From positions 3,031,001 through 3,095,000 of the forward strand of contig NZ_LT629783.1 of assembly GCF_900105835.1 (NCBI RefSeq): a stretch of 64,000 nucleotides of DNA, read 5' to 3'. Under the pieces are notes generated by a model. It was not told the DNA's origin. It searched no databases and saw only the letters and a program-made list of their open reading frames with translations. Both the position numbers and the translations under genes were made by a program. The stretch comes from Pseudomonas fragi. Lineage in GTDB: Bacteria; Pseudomonadota; Gammaproteobacteria; Pseudomonadales; Pseudomonadaceae. Shown piece after piece: positions 7,562-16,477 of this stretch. The first letter of the stretch is position 1; every line of letters begins with the position of its first letter.

Positions 7562-10290
7562 GCGATCTGGCGCTAAACGCCAGTGGCATCAGCCACAGGT
7601 ACGGTAACCAGCAGGCACTGCTGGACATCACGTTCAGCCTGCCCAAGGGCACGCGTTGCGGGCTTATCGGGCCTGATGGCGCGGGCAAGTCGAGCCTGCT
7701 GGGGCTGATTGCCGGGGTCAAGAAGCTCCAGGAGGGTACTCTTGAGGTGCTCGGCGGCCCGATTGATAACCGCCGGCATCGCAACACCCTGTACCCGCTG
7801 ATCGCGTTTATGCCCCAAGGCCTGGGCGGCAACCTTTACCCGGAACTGTCGATCAGCGAAAACATCCGCTTTTTCGGCACCTTGTTTGGCCTGTCGAAAG
7901 ACGACTGCGAACAACGCATGGCCGAACTGCTCAAGGCCACCGACCTTGAAAGGTTTGCCGAGCGCCCGGCGGGCAAGCTGTCAGGTGGCATGAAGCAAAA
8001 ACTCGGGCTGTGCTGCGCGTTGATTCACGAGCCCGACCTGCTGATCCTCGACGAACCCACCACGGGTGTTGACCCGCTGTCACGTCGACGCTTCTGGGAA
8101 CTGGTGGAGGATGTGCGCAGCCAGCGCCCGCAACTGACGCTGCTGGTGGCGACGGCCTATATGGAAGAGGCCGAGCAGTTCGAACACTGCCTGATGCTGG
8201 ATCGCGGCAAATTGATTGCCACCGGCCTGAGCCAGGAACTGGCGGCGGTCACCACCACCGGCAAGCTCGACGAGGCCTTCACCCACTATCAGGGCGACAG
8301 CGGCCACAGCAGCGAGCCACTGGTGATTCCGCCGCGCACCAGCGACAACAGCGATATCGCCATTGAAGCCCACGACCTGACGCTCAGGTTCGGCGATTTT
8401 ACCGCGGTGAACAAGGTCAGCTTTGCCATTGGCCGGGGCGAGATTTTCGGTTTTCTGGGCTCCAACGGCTGCGGCAAGACCACCACCATGAAGGTCCTCA
8501 CCGGGCTGATGCCCGCCACCGAAGGCAGCGCCAAACTGCTCGGCAACCCGGTAAATGCCAAGGACCTGGCCACCCGCAAGCGCGTGGGTTTCATGTCGCA
8601 GAGCTTCTCGCTGTACGGCGAGTTGAGCGTGCGGCAAAACCTGGTGCTGCACGCGCAACTGTTCGACTTGCCCAAGGCCGAAAGCGAGCCGCGCATCGAA
8701 GAGTTGATCGAGCGCTTCGATCTTGGGGACGTGGCCACACAACAGTCCGGCGAGTTGCCCCTGGGCCTGCGCCAGCGCCTGTCGCTGGCGGTGGCCGTGC
8801 TGCATCGCCCCGAAGTGCTGATCCTCGACGAGCCCACTTCGGGCGTCGACCCGGCCGCCCGCGATGACTTCTGGCGCCTGCTGATCGAGCTGTCCCGCGA
8901 GCAGGGGGTGACCATCTTCCTGTCCACCCACTTTATGAACGAAGCCCAGCGCTGCGACCGTATTTCGTTGATGCACGCTGGCAAGGTGCTGGCCTGCGAC
9001 ACACCCGATGCGCTGCAGCAGCAATTCCACGGTGACACCCTGGAAGCAGCGTTTGTCACCTGCCTGGAGCAGGCCCAGAACGATCAGGACGCCAGCGCGG
9101 CCTCTGCGCCGGAGCCCGTCGCCACGCCTGCAGTCAATACGCCGCCACCGGTCAGCAAAAGGGGTTTCAGCCTGACCCGGCTGATTGCCGTGGCCAGTCG
9201 CGAATCCAAGGAGTTACTGCGCGACAAGGTACGCATGGCCTTTGCCTTGCTGGGCGCGTTGTTCATGATGGTGATTTTCGGCTACGGCATTTCCCTGGAC
9301 GTGGAAAACCTCGCCTTCGCGGTCTACGACCAGGACCAGAGCCCGCAAAGCCGCGCCTATCTCGAGGCATTCCGCGGTTCCCGTTATTTCGAAGAGCACA
9401 CGCCGATCCGCAGTGCGGATGAGTTGCACAAACGTCTGCAACGCTCGGAAATAAAAATTGCCCTGGAAATTCCTCCGGGGTTTGGCCGCGACTTGTATGC
9501 CGGGCGCCAGCCGACAGTTGCCGCATGGCTCGATGGTGGCATGCCGTTTCGCGCCGAAACCAGCCGCAGCTATGTGCAGGCCGTGCATCAGGCCAACCTG
9601 GAGCAACTGGCCACCTTGAGCAGTCAGGCGCAAAACCGGCAAGCCGCAGTCAAGCTGGAAACCCGCTTTCGCTACAACCAGGATGTCATCAGCGTCAATG
9701 CCATCGGTCCCGGCGTCATGGCGCTGATCCTGGCGTTTATCCCGGCCATGCTGACCGCGCTGGGCATTGTGCGTGAAAAAGAACTGGGCTCCATCACCAA
9801 TTTTTACGCCACACCGCTGACACGTCTCGAATTTCTGCTGGGCAAACAGGCGCCATACCTGGCGGTAAGCCTGGTCAACCTGGCGTTGCTGGTGGCCATG
9901 AACCGCTGGCTGTTTGGCGTACCGTTCAAGGGCAGCGGCTTGACCCTGGCGCTGGGCGGGCTGCTGTATGTGCTGTCGACCACCAGCATGGGCCTGCTGA
10001 TTTCCGCCTTCACCCGCACCCAGATCGCTGCGATCCTGGGCACCATGATCATCACCAGCCTGCCGACCATTCAGTTTTCCGGCCTGCTGGTGCCGCGCTC
10101 CTCGCTGGAAGGTGCGTCGGCAGTGATGGGCATGCTGTTCCCGGCCGGGCACTTCCTCGATATCGCAGTGGGCACCTTCACCAAAGCGCTCGACCTGCGC
10201 CAGTTGTGGCCGCAATGCCTGGCGCTGTTCGGCTTTTTTGTTGCGTTTACCGGGCTGAGCCTGATCATGCTCAAGAAGCAGGAGGTTTGA
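7558..10290 (+). CDS. rbbA: Fused double-ATPase ABC transporter/permease (RbbA-like)
   Basis: A 910-residue protein with two nucleotide-binding domains and a C-terminal permease, the E. coli RbbA/YhiH layout. The first ATPase has Walker A GPDGAGKSS (about 38-46), signature KLSGGMKQKL and Walker B LLILDEPTTGVD (about 161). The second has Walker A GSNGCGKTT (about 301) and Walker B VLILDEPTSGVD (about 420), but its signature is the divergent ELPLGLRQRL instead of LSGGQ. An ABC-2 permease begins near residue 535, with a first membrane helix about 560-580, a periplasmic domain and five C-terminal helices (about 718-905). RbbA in E. coli was reported as ribosome-associated; export with the HlyD and YhhJ partners is the contextual role. 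Substrate unknown. Confidence 0.9.
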   Translation: MSDLALNASGISHRYGNQQALLDITFSLPKGTRCGLIGPDGAGKSSLLGLIAGVKKLQEGTLEVLGGPIDNRRHRNTLYPLIAFMPQGLGGNLYPELSISENIRFFGTLFGLSKDDCEQRMAELLKATDLERFAERPAGKLSGGMKQKLGLCCALIHEPDLLILDEPTTGVDPLSRRRFWELVEDVRSQRPQLTLLVATAYMEEAEQFEHCLMLDRGKLIATGLSQELAAVTTTGKLDEAFTHYQGDSGHSSEPLVIPPRTSDNSDIAIEAHDLTLRFGDFTAVNKVSFAIGRGEIFGFLGSNGCGKTTTMKVLTGLMPATEGSAKLLGNPVNAKDLATRKRVGFMSQSFSLYGELSVRQNLVLHAQLFDLPKAESEPRIEELIERFDLGDVATQQSGELPLGLRQRLSLAVAVLHRPEVLILDEPTSGVDPAARDDFWRLLIELSREQGVTIFLSTHFMNEAQRCDRISLMHAGKVLACDTPDALQQQFHGDTLEAAFVTCLEQAQNDQDASAASAPEPVATPAVNTPPPVSKRGFSLTRLIAVASRESKELLRDKVRMAFALLGALFMMVIFGYGISLDVENLAFAVYDQDQSPQSRAYLEAFRGSRYFEEHTPIRSADELHKRLQRSEIKIALEIPPGFGRDLYAGRQPTVAAWLDGGMPFRAETSRSYVQAVHQANLEQLATLSSQAQNRQAAVKLETRFRYNQDVISVNAIGPGVMALILAFIPAMLTALGIVREKELGSITNFYATPLTRLEFLLGKQAPYLAVSLVNLALLVAMNRWLFGVPFKGSGLTLALGGLLYVLSTTSMGLLISAFTRTQIAAILGTMIITSLPTIQFSGLLVPRSSLEGASAVMGMLFPAGHFLDIAVGTFTKALDLRQLWPQCLALFGFFVAFTGLSLIMLKKQEV

Positions 10291-11408
10291 TGCACAAGCT
10301 CTCGCACATCCTGCGCCTTGGCCTTAAAGAACTCACCAGCCTGCGTCATGACAGCGTGCTGCTGTTGTTCTTGCTCTATGCCTTTACGGTGGCGATTTAT
10401 ATGCCGGCGTCGAGCTCGATCATCGGCGTGCACAACGCCAGCGTTGCCATCATTGATGAAGACCACAGCCCCCTGTCACGCAAACTCGGCGAATCGCTGC
10501 TGCCCCCGGAGTTCAAAGCGCCACAAGCCTTGCCTTATGACCAGCTCGATCAGGCGATGGATAACGGCCAATACACCTTTGTGATCAATGTGCCAGCCAA
10601 CTTCCAGGCCGACTTGTTGGCAGGTCGCCAACCCGGCCTGCAGGTCAACGTCGATGCCACCGCGATGAGTCAGGCCTTTATGGGAGCGGGCTATATAGGG
10701 CAGATTTTCCAGCGCGAACTGCTCAACTATGCGGGCCAGGGTGACGCGGCGGCAAAAAGCCCGGCACTGATTTCCAGCCGCGCATTGTTCAACGCCAACC
10801 TGGAAGGCGGCTGGTTTTTGGCCGTAATCCAGATCGTCAATAACATCACCATTCTGGCCATTGTGCTGACAGGCACCGCGTTGCTGCGCGAACGCGAGCA
10901 CGGCACACTCGACCATTTGCTGGTGCTGCCACTGACGGCGCTGGAAATCATGCTGGCAAAAATCTGGAGCAACATGCTGGTGGTCGTGCTGTGCACCTGG
11001 GTGTCGCTGGAAGTCATCGTCAAATGGGCGCTGGGCGTGCCACTGGCGGGGTCGTTGACCCTGTTCTTGCTGGTCACCGCGCTGTACCTGTTTGCCAGTA
11101 CCGCGCTGGGGATCTTCCTTGCGACCCTGGCGCGTTCAACACCGCAGTTCGGTTTGCTGGCCATCCCGGTGATCATTCCGATGCTCCTGCTCTCGGGCGG
11201 CAGCACGCCGCTGGACAGCATGCCCGTGTGGCTGCAATGGGTGATGCAGTGCTCGCCGTCGACCCACTTTGTCAGCCTGAGCGCGGCGATCCTGTTCCGC
11301 GGTGCGGGGGTGAGCGTAGTTTGGCCGGACTTGCTGGCCCTGGCAGGTATTGGCCTGGTGTTCTTCGCCATTGCCCTGGCACGGTTTCGCAAGAGTCTGG
11401 CGTCGTAA
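10290..11408 (+). CDS. ABC-2 type permease (YhhJ-like)
   Basis: A 372-residue inner-membrane subunit. The start is the ATG at 10290, which overlaps the rbbA stop (TGATG) and has GGAGG nine bases upstream. One N-terminal helix (about 22-42) is followed by a large periplasmic domain and five C-terminal helices, the ABC-2 arrangement, with the conserved segment REREHGTLDHLLVLPLT ahead of the membrane core. It most likely pairs with the permease half of RbbA to form the pore used by the HlyD adaptor. The outer-membrane factor is not encoded here and would be a shared TolC-like protein. Confidence 0.9.
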   Translation: MHKLSHILRLGLKELTSLRHDSVLLLFLLYAFTVAIYMPASSSIIGVHNASVAIIDEDHSPLSRKLGESLLPPEFKAPQALPYDQLDQAMDNGQYTFVINVPANFQADLLAGRQPGLQVNVDATAMSQAFMGAGYIGQIFQRELLNYAGQGDAAAKSPALISSRALFNANLEGGWFLAVIQIVNNITILAIVLTGTALLREREHGTLDHLLVLPLTALEIMLAKIWSNMLVVVLCTWVSLEVIVKWALGVPLAGSLTLFLLVTALYLFASTALGIFLATLARSTPQFGLLAIPVIIPMLLLSGGSTPLDSMPVWLQWVMQCSPSTHFVSLSAAILFRGAGVSVVWPDLLALAGIGLVFFAIALARFRKSLAS

Positions 11409-11425
11409 GCCCGGGCACGGGTTAT

Positions 11426-11510
11426 GTGGGAGCGGGCTTGCTCGCGATGCAAGCGCCTCGATACGTCAGACAGGTCGAGGTGAAACTATCGCGAGCAAGC
11501 CCGCTCCCAC
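11426..11510. repeat. Paired REP palindrome (REP 2)
   Basis: A 23-base REP core at 11426-11448 and its inverted copy at 11488-11510, 39 bases apart, both of the GCTCGCGAT variant. It sits between two convergent genes (exporter permease and FliL-like gene), where it may act as a bidirectional transcript boundary. Confidence 0.93.
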
Positions 11511-11537
11511 ACAAAAGCCAGGCCGGTATCTGCGTCT

Positions 11538-11942
11538 TCACTGAACAATCAGGTTATTGAACAGCAGATCGTCCACCATCGGTTTGCCGGTTTCGGCAGT
11601 CATGACCTGCTGGATTTGTTTCAAGGCTTCCTGGCGCAGCTTCTCCTTGGCTTCAACACTGCCCAGGGTTTCGCTGGTCTGCTGGGTAAACAGCCCCACC
11701 AGTTGATTACGGATCAAGGCGTCATTGGTTTTAACCGCCTTGGCCGCATCGGCCCCCGTCACACGCAAGGAAATATCAGCCTTGTACACCTTGAGCCGGG
11801 CGCTGCCGTCCAGGCCATAGTTACCTACAAATGGCGGGCTCAGGCTGATGTAGCTGACCTTGTCGCCGCCTTCCTGCGCCTCTTCCCCGACCGCCGCCAT
11901 CGGCAAGGTCAAGGCCAGCATCAACATGATCCACGCTTTCAC
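11538..11942 (-). CDS. FliL-like basal-body-associated family protein
   Basis: A 134-residue secreted or anchored protein. The start is a GTG at 11942, chosen because AAGGAG lies just upstream and the protein then opens with a signal sequence (MKAWIMLMLALTLPMAAVG). The mature part has the FliL-type pattern: YISLSPPFVGNYG, a beta-strand with LKVYKADISLRVTG, a helix with IRNQLVGLFTQQ and the terminal DDLLFNNLIVQ. True FliL is encoded in flagellar operons; this stand-alone copy is a common Pseudomonas paralogue with no assigned role, perhaps at the flagellar motor or another proton-driven complex. Confidence 0.82.
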   Translation of the reverse strand: MKAWIMLMLALTLPMAAVGEEAQEGGDKVSYISLSPPFVGNYGLDGSARLKVYKADISLRVTGADAAKAVKTNDALIRNQLVGLFTQQTSETLGSVEAKEKLRQEALKQIQQVMTAETGKPMVDDLLFNNLIVQ

Positions 11943-12033
11943 AATTCGCTCCTTTATTACAGTTTGGCGGGCAAGCATACCCGGGCCTTTCCACCTTTAT
12001 CGGCCAATCCCGGCAAAGCCGTAGCCTGCTGAT

Positions 12034-12393
12034 TCAACGCTCCCTGGGTGCCAATAGCGCCTGGACGCTCTCGGGCAACATCTCGAAAAACTTGCGACTG
12101 GGCTTGCGTCGGCAGGCTTCAACCACCTTCACGGTGTCCCGCGCCAGTTCGTACAAAGCTGTTGCCAACAATTCGAGAGGATACTGCCCTGCCTCATATT
12201 CCTCGATCAGTCGATGGCGGGTTTGCCTGAACAACGTCAGTTCAACCAGGGGCAAGTCGACGCCGCGACGTATATGACGGGTGATTTCCCGGTTCAACTT
12301 GAGACAGGTTGCGCTGCTGATATCGGGCGTAGGTGCCTGCGCCTGCGCAACGGACGCCATCAACATCACCACAAGCCAGACCAGATGATTCAT
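12034..12393 (-). CDS. Small periplasmic protein of unknown function
   Basis: A 119-residue protein with a clear signal peptide (MNHLVWLVVMLMASVAQA, cleavage after AQA). The ATG at 12393 is preferred over upstream in-frame starts because it begins the signal peptide. The mature part is helical and basic, with two Cys (SSATCLKLN and VEACRRK) that could form a disulfide. It lies in the same direction as the FliL-like gene (91 bp gap). No domain is recognised; similar proteins occur across pseudomonads. Function is not assigned. Confidence 0.7.
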   Translation of the reverse strand: MNHLVWLVVMLMASVAQAQAPTPDISSATCLKLNREITRHIRRGVDLPLVELTLFRQTRHRLIEEYEAGQYPLELLATALYELARDTVKVVEACRRKPSRKFFEMLPESVQALLAPRER

Positions 12394-12516
12394 CGCTTTC
12401 CCCCCGCGCCGACAAGGGCGCAAAGGGCAAATATTATGGGTATGCCCCGCGATATCTCAGTTCACAGGCTCCGATCCTGTCGTGGGATGGCTCCGATTCA
12501 ACGGCCAGCGCACTCT

Positions 12517-13182
12517 TTAAGTCGTCGGTTTGAAGGGGCCGCAACGCTTGAGCCGCGCCTCCAGGTTACGATCCGGCATGGCGTGGCTGCGCAAAGCGCT
12601 CACGGTCTGTTCAACATAATCGCGAGTGGTGCCGTAGCGCCCGCTGGCGTTGGCCAGTACCTGGCTCAACACGCCATCTGGCAGGTTGCCCGCATAGCTG
12701 GGCAAATGCCGCTCCAGCACAAAACCCAGGGCTTGTACCTGGCTGCCATCTTCCAGTCGGCAGGTGAGCCAGTGCGGCCGATACGAGGGCACCGGCATCT
12801 CCCGCAGCCACAGGGCGTGCAGCGCAGCATCGAGGTTTTCTTCCGGCAAGCGGTAGGCAAAGCCACTGCACGAGCCGCCACGATCCAGGCCAAACACCAG
12901 CCCTGGCCATTGCGGCGTGCCACGATGCTCGTGGGACCACAGATACAGCCCGCGATGGTAGCCATGCACCCGTCCACGCACACGCTCAACCGCCGCGCAT
13001 TCCGGGCGCCAGATCAATGAACCATAGGCAAATAGCCACACCGGCCCACCTTGATGGCGCGCCATAGTGCTGTGCAGGGAGGTGAGAAGTTGTTCCGGGG
13101 TCAACGGCGCCCCGAGATCGAGTCGCGGCGGATAATCCAGATTCAGGCAGACAGATTCACGCGTAGTCAGTGCAGGTGGCAT
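12517..13182 (-). CDS. ChaC-type gamma-glutamylcyclotransferase
   Basis: A 221-residue protein of the ChaC family, which releases 5-oxoproline from gamma-glutamyl peptides such as glutathione. The family start motif VWLFAYGSLIWRPE (about 48-61) forms the substrate loop. The conserved RGTPQWPGLVFGLDRGGSC and the catalytic-glutamate region YRLPEENLDAALHALWLRE follow. The length is typical. AGGA precedes the ATG. It acts in the cytosol in glutathione turnover. The gene stands alone between a periplasmic protein gene and a divergent beta-barrel gene. Confidence 0.92.
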   Translation of the reverse strand: MPPALTTRESVCLNLDYPPRLDLGAPLTPEQLLTSLHSTMARHQGGPVWLFAYGSLIWRPECAAVERVRGRVHGYHRGLYLWSHEHRGTPQWPGLVFGLDRGGSCSGFAYRLPEENLDAALHALWLREMPVPSYRPHWLTCRLEDGSQVQALGFVLERHLPSYAGNLPDGVLSQVLANASGRYGTTRDYVEQTVSALRSHAMPDRNLEARLKRCGPFKPTT

Positions 13183-13383
13183 TGGGTCCTACAGGCATTA
13201 CATGTGGTAAACAAAATAACGACATGAATCTTATAGCACCCAATAGTCTATGGCCCGCACCGCAAGACGTATGGTTCGATGGCGAGATGATGCAATTGCG
13301 CTTAAACCCGCTTCGTTCAGGGAATGTTCAAGCGCCCCCTTTATAGTTGCCAGCCGCAGGCGCACACCCAACGAGGTTGTTGA

Positions 13384-13863
13384 ATGAAATACATTGGGAT
13401 TTGCTACCTGTTGATCCTGGCTTATACCAGTTCAGCATTGGCACAAGACGGCACGCAGCAAAAAGACGACGGGTTCTGGTATGTGCAAACCAGTGTCTAT
13501 ACCCGGCACTTCTCCCCCGACCCTGAGCACAACAACAATCAGGACCTGATCGGTATTGAGCGCCATGACGCTTCAAACTGGTTGTTCGGCGCGGCGACCT
13601 TTCGCAACTCGTTCCGCCAGCGGTCGTACTACGCCTACGCGGGCAAACGCTTTGATAGCGACACTTACCCGGTGTATCTGAAGCTGACAGGCGGCCTGCT
13701 GGAGGGCTACCACGGCGACTACCAGGACAAGATCCCGCTCAACCGCTTCGGCGTGGCCCCAGTGATCATCCCCTCGGTGGGCGCGTATTACGGCCCGGTC
13801 GCCGCCGAGCTGGTGTTGCTCGGCTTCAATGCGGCAATGATCACCACAGGCCTGCGGTTTTAA
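13384..13863 (+). CDS. Outer-membrane beta-barrel protein, possibly PagP-like
   Basis: A 159-residue protein with a signal peptide (KYIGICYLLILAYTSSALA, cleavage near residue 21). The mature part consists of alternating amphipathic strands rich in Tyr/Phe/Gly and ends in aromatic F (TTGLRF), the terminal signature of outer-membrane barrels. Motifs RHFSPDPEHNNNQ, FGAATFRNSFRQRS and YYAYAGKRFD are reminiscent of the divergent Pseudomonas lipid A palmitoyltransferase group and of proteins misnamed glycerol-3-phosphate transporter in databases. The size (about 138 mature residues) suits an eight-stranded barrel. Enzymatic activity is a guess; the location is well supported. A GAGG ribosome site precedes the ATG. 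Confidence 0.75.
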   Translation: MKYIGICYLLILAYTSSALAQDGTQQKDDGFWYVQTSVYTRHFSPDPEHNNNQDLIGIERHDASNWLFGAATFRNSFRQRSYYAYAGKRFDSDTYPVYLKLTGGLLEGYHGDYQDKIPLNRFGVAPVIIPSVGAYYGPVAAELVLLGFNAAMITTGLRF

Positions 13864-13885
13864 GGGCAGGGCTTAACTGGTCGCT

Positions 13886-13969
13886 GTGGGAGCGGGCTGC
13901 CCGCGATAGTTTCAACGCGGTGTAACAGTTACATCGCGTCGCTTGCATCGCGAGCAAGCCCGCTCCCAC
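13886..13969. repeat. Hybrid REP palindrome (REP 3)
   Basis: The left core (13886-13907) ends in GCTGCCCGCGAT, one base shorter than usual, whereas the right inverted core (13947-13969) is of the GCTCGCGAT type. The two arms therefore belong to different REP variants. It separates the convergent barrel gene and the reductase gene, whose stop codon begins only four bases beyond it. Confidence 0.9.
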
Positions 13970-13973
13970 ACAT

Positions 13974-14942
13974 TCAACCCCGTGGGCAATAGGCAAACAC
14001 ATCGGCGCGCATCTGGTGCGCGTCCATGCCAGCAGCCACCAGCGCGTCCAGCGTGCCGTAGATCATCGCAGGCGAGCCACTGGCATATACATGCACACTG
14101 GCCAGATCGCTGATGTCTTCGCACACGGCTTCATGCAGCATGCCGCAGCGCCCTTCCCAGCCACATAAATCACTCACCACCTTGTGCAGAAACAGGTTGG
14201 GGGTTTTCTCCCATTCGGCCCATTCGTCCAGGGTGTAGAAGTCTTCAGGCCGACGCACGCCCCAATACAGATGCACCGGGTGCTTGAAACCCTTGGCCCG
14301 GCAATGCTCGATCAGGCTGTGCATTTGCGCCATACCGGTGCCCGCCGCGATCAACACCAGCGGTCCGTCCGGCAGCTCGGACAAGTGCGTATCACCGAAA
14401 GGCAGCTCAAGGCGAACCATCTTGTTGCGCTGCAACTGCTCGATCAGGTTGCGGGCGCTGTCTTCTCGCACCAGCACGTGCAACTCAAGGTCGCGCCCCG
14501 AGTGCGGTGCACTGGCCAGCGAGAATGCCGACTTGTCACCGTTTTCACGCTCCAGCATCACGTATTGACCAGCGTGATAACGCGGCGGCTTGCCCGCAGG
14601 CGCACGCAAGCGCACCCGCCACACATCGCCACCCATATCGACACATTCGGTCAACTGACACGCCAGGCTACGCACCGGTAATTCTCCCAACGCAAGCACG
14701 CCATCCCACAACACCACACAGTCTTCAAGGGGGGCCGCCAGGCAGGTATAGAACTCGCCATGATCACGCACGTCACCCGCCTGCTCCACCTGGCCTTCAA
14801 CCAGCAAGGCCGCACACACATGGCAATTACCATTGCGACAGCTTTGCGGGCATTCATAGCCCAGGCGCTGCGCCGCATCGAGAATCCGCTCGCCAGGCAA
14901 GGTTTCCAGCACCGCACCTGAAGGCTGCAAGGTTACACGCAT
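13974..14942 (-). CDS. Ferredoxin-flavin reductase (CDP-6-deoxy-delta-3,4-glucoseen reductase-like)
   Basis: A 322-residue electron-transfer protein. The N-terminal plant-type [2Fe-2S] domain (about 1-90) has the cysteine set CPQSCRNGNCHVC plus a later Cys (YTCLA). An FAD-binding domain follows with YVMLERENGDKSAFSLASAP, then an NAD(P) domain with VLIAAGTGMAQMHSLIEHC. Its ATG overlaps the ubiD stop by one base (TGATG), so the two are translationally coupled. Automated annotation calls it AscD-like; the pairing with ubiD suggests a flavin or ubiquinone-related redox role (Fre/UbiB-type), but this is inference. Confidence 0.88.
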   Translation of the reverse strand: MRVTLQPSGAVLETLPGERILDAAQRLGYECPQSCRNGNCHVCAALLVEGQVEQAGDVRDHGEFYTCLAAPLEDCVVLWDGVLALGELPVRSLACQLTECVDMGGDVWRVRLRAPAGKPPRYHAGQYVMLERENGDKSAFSLASAPHSGRDLELHVLVREDSARNLIEQLQRNKMVRLELPFGDTHLSELPDGPLVLIAAGTGMAQMHSLIEHCRAKGFKHPVHLYWGVRRPEDFYTLDEWAEWEKTPNLFLHKVVSDLCGWEGRCGMLHEAVCEDISDLASVHVYASGSPAMIYGTLDALVAAGMDAHQMRADVFAYCPRG

Positions 14943-16408
14943 CAATCTATTCCTAATTGATTCCAGATGTCATCGACCCGGCGAGTGACCGCCTCATCCT
15001 TGACGATAACCCGACCCCATTCGCGGGTGGTTTCACCCGGCCATTTGTTGGTCGCATCCAGGCCCATCTTCGACCCCAGGCCGGAAACCGGCGAGGCAAA
15101 GTCGAGGTAGTCGATGGGCGTGTTGTCGATCATTACCGTGTCGCGCTTGGGGTCCATGCGCGTGGTAATGGCCCAGATCACATCGTTCCAGTCACGGGCA
15201 TTGATGTCGTCGTCGGTCACGATAACGAACTTGGTGTACATGAACTGGCGCAAAAACGACCACACACCCAGCATTACGCGCTTGGCGTGCCCCGGGTACT
15301 GCTTTTTCATGGTCACGATGGCCATGCGGTACGAGCAGCCTTCAGGCGGCAGGTAAAAGTCGGTGATTTCCGGGAACTGCTTTTGCAGGATCGGTACAAA
15401 CACTTCGTTGAGCGCCACACCCAGAATCGCTGGCTCATCCGGTGGACGGCCGGTGTAGGTGCTGTGATAGATCGGTTTGACCCGATGGGTGATGCGCTCG
15501 ACGGTAAACACCGGGAAGCTGTCCACTTCGTTGTAGTAACCGGTGTGGTCGCCATAAGGGCCTTCAGGGGCCATCTCGCCGGGGTGGATCACGCCTTCGA
15601 GGATGATTTCGGCAGTGGCCGGCACTTGCAGGTCATTGCCGCGGCACTTCACCAGTTCGGTGCGGTTGCCCCGCAGCAAGCCGGCAAAGGCGTACTCGGA
15701 CAGGCTGTCGGGCACCGGGGTAACGGCGCCAAGAATAGTCGCCGGGTCTGCGCCCAGGGCCACGGACACCGGGAATGGCTGGCCGGGGTGTTTTTCGCAC
15801 CAGTCGCGGTAGTCCAGCGCACCGCCACGGTGGCTCAACCAGCGCATGATGACCTTGTTGCGGCCAATCACCTGCTGACGATAAATACCGAGGTTCTGAC
15901 GGTCCTTGTTCGGCCCCTTGGTCACGGTCAGGCCCCAGGTAATCAGGGGCGCCACATCGCCCGGCCAGCAATGCTGCACCGGAAGCATGGCGAGGTCGAC
16001 GTCATCACCCTCAATGACCACTTCCTGGCACACCGCGTCCTTGACGACTTTCGGCGCCATGGCAATGATCTTGCGGAAGATCGGCAGCTTGGACCACGCG
16101 TCTTTCAGACCTTTAGGCGGCTCGGGCTCCTTGAGGAACGCCAGCAGCTTGCCGATTTCGCGCAGCTCGCTGACAGACTCGGCGCCCATGCCCATCGCCA
16201 CGCGCTCTGGCGTGCCGAACAAGTTGCCGAGCACCGGGATCGTGTGGCCAGTCGGGTTTTCGAACAGCAAGGCCGGGCCTTTGGCTCGCAGCGTGCGATC
16301 GCAGATTTCGGTCATCTCCAGGACTGGAGAAACGGGAATCTGGATGCGTTTCAATTCTCCGCGCTGCTCTAGCTGCTGCACGAAATCCCGAAGATCCTTG
16401 AATTTCAT
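14942..16408 (-). CDS. ubiD: 4-hydroxy-3-polyprenylbenzoate decarboxylase UbiD
   Basis: A 488-residue prenylated-FMN-dependent decarboxylase of ubiquinone synthesis. The ATG at 16408 ([20 protein letters not shown]) is preferred because it matches the family N-terminus; a GTG at 16420 would add four residues. The conserved prFMN/metal region [19 protein letters not shown], the ERITHR segment and the catalytic Glu region ([12 protein letters not shown]) are present. It requires UbiX, not in this window. The reductase gene follows with overlapping stop/start codons. Confidence 0.95.
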   Translation of the reverse strand: MKFKDLRDFVQQLEQRGELKRIQIPVSPVLEMTEICDRTLRAKGPALLFENPTGHTIPVLGNLFGTPERVAMGMGAESVSELREIGKLLAFLKEPEPPKGLKDAWSKLPIFRKIIAMAPKVVKDAVCQEVVIEGDDVDLAMLPVQHCWPGDVAPLITWGLTVTKGPNKDRQNLGIYRQQVIGRNKVIMRWLSHRGGALDYRDWCEKHPGQPFPVSVALGADPATILGAVTPVPDSLSEYAFAGLLRGNRTELVKCRGNDLQVPATAEIILEGVIHPGEMAPEGPYGDHTGYYNEVDSFPVFTVERITHRVKPIYHSTYTGRPPDEPAILGVALNEVFVPILQKQFPEITDFYLPPEGCSYRMAIVTMKKQYPGHAKRVMLGVWSFLRQFMYTKFVIVTDDDINARDWNDVIWAITTRMDPKRDTVMIDNTPIDYLDFASPVSGLGSKMGLDATNKWPGETTREWGRVIVKDEAVTRRVDDIWNQLGID

Positions 16409-16477
16409 TGACGGTGGCACCCCTAAAATAGGCGTACATCCTACCTGCTATGCCGGCCGCTGGCAGCTTATCGCTGC

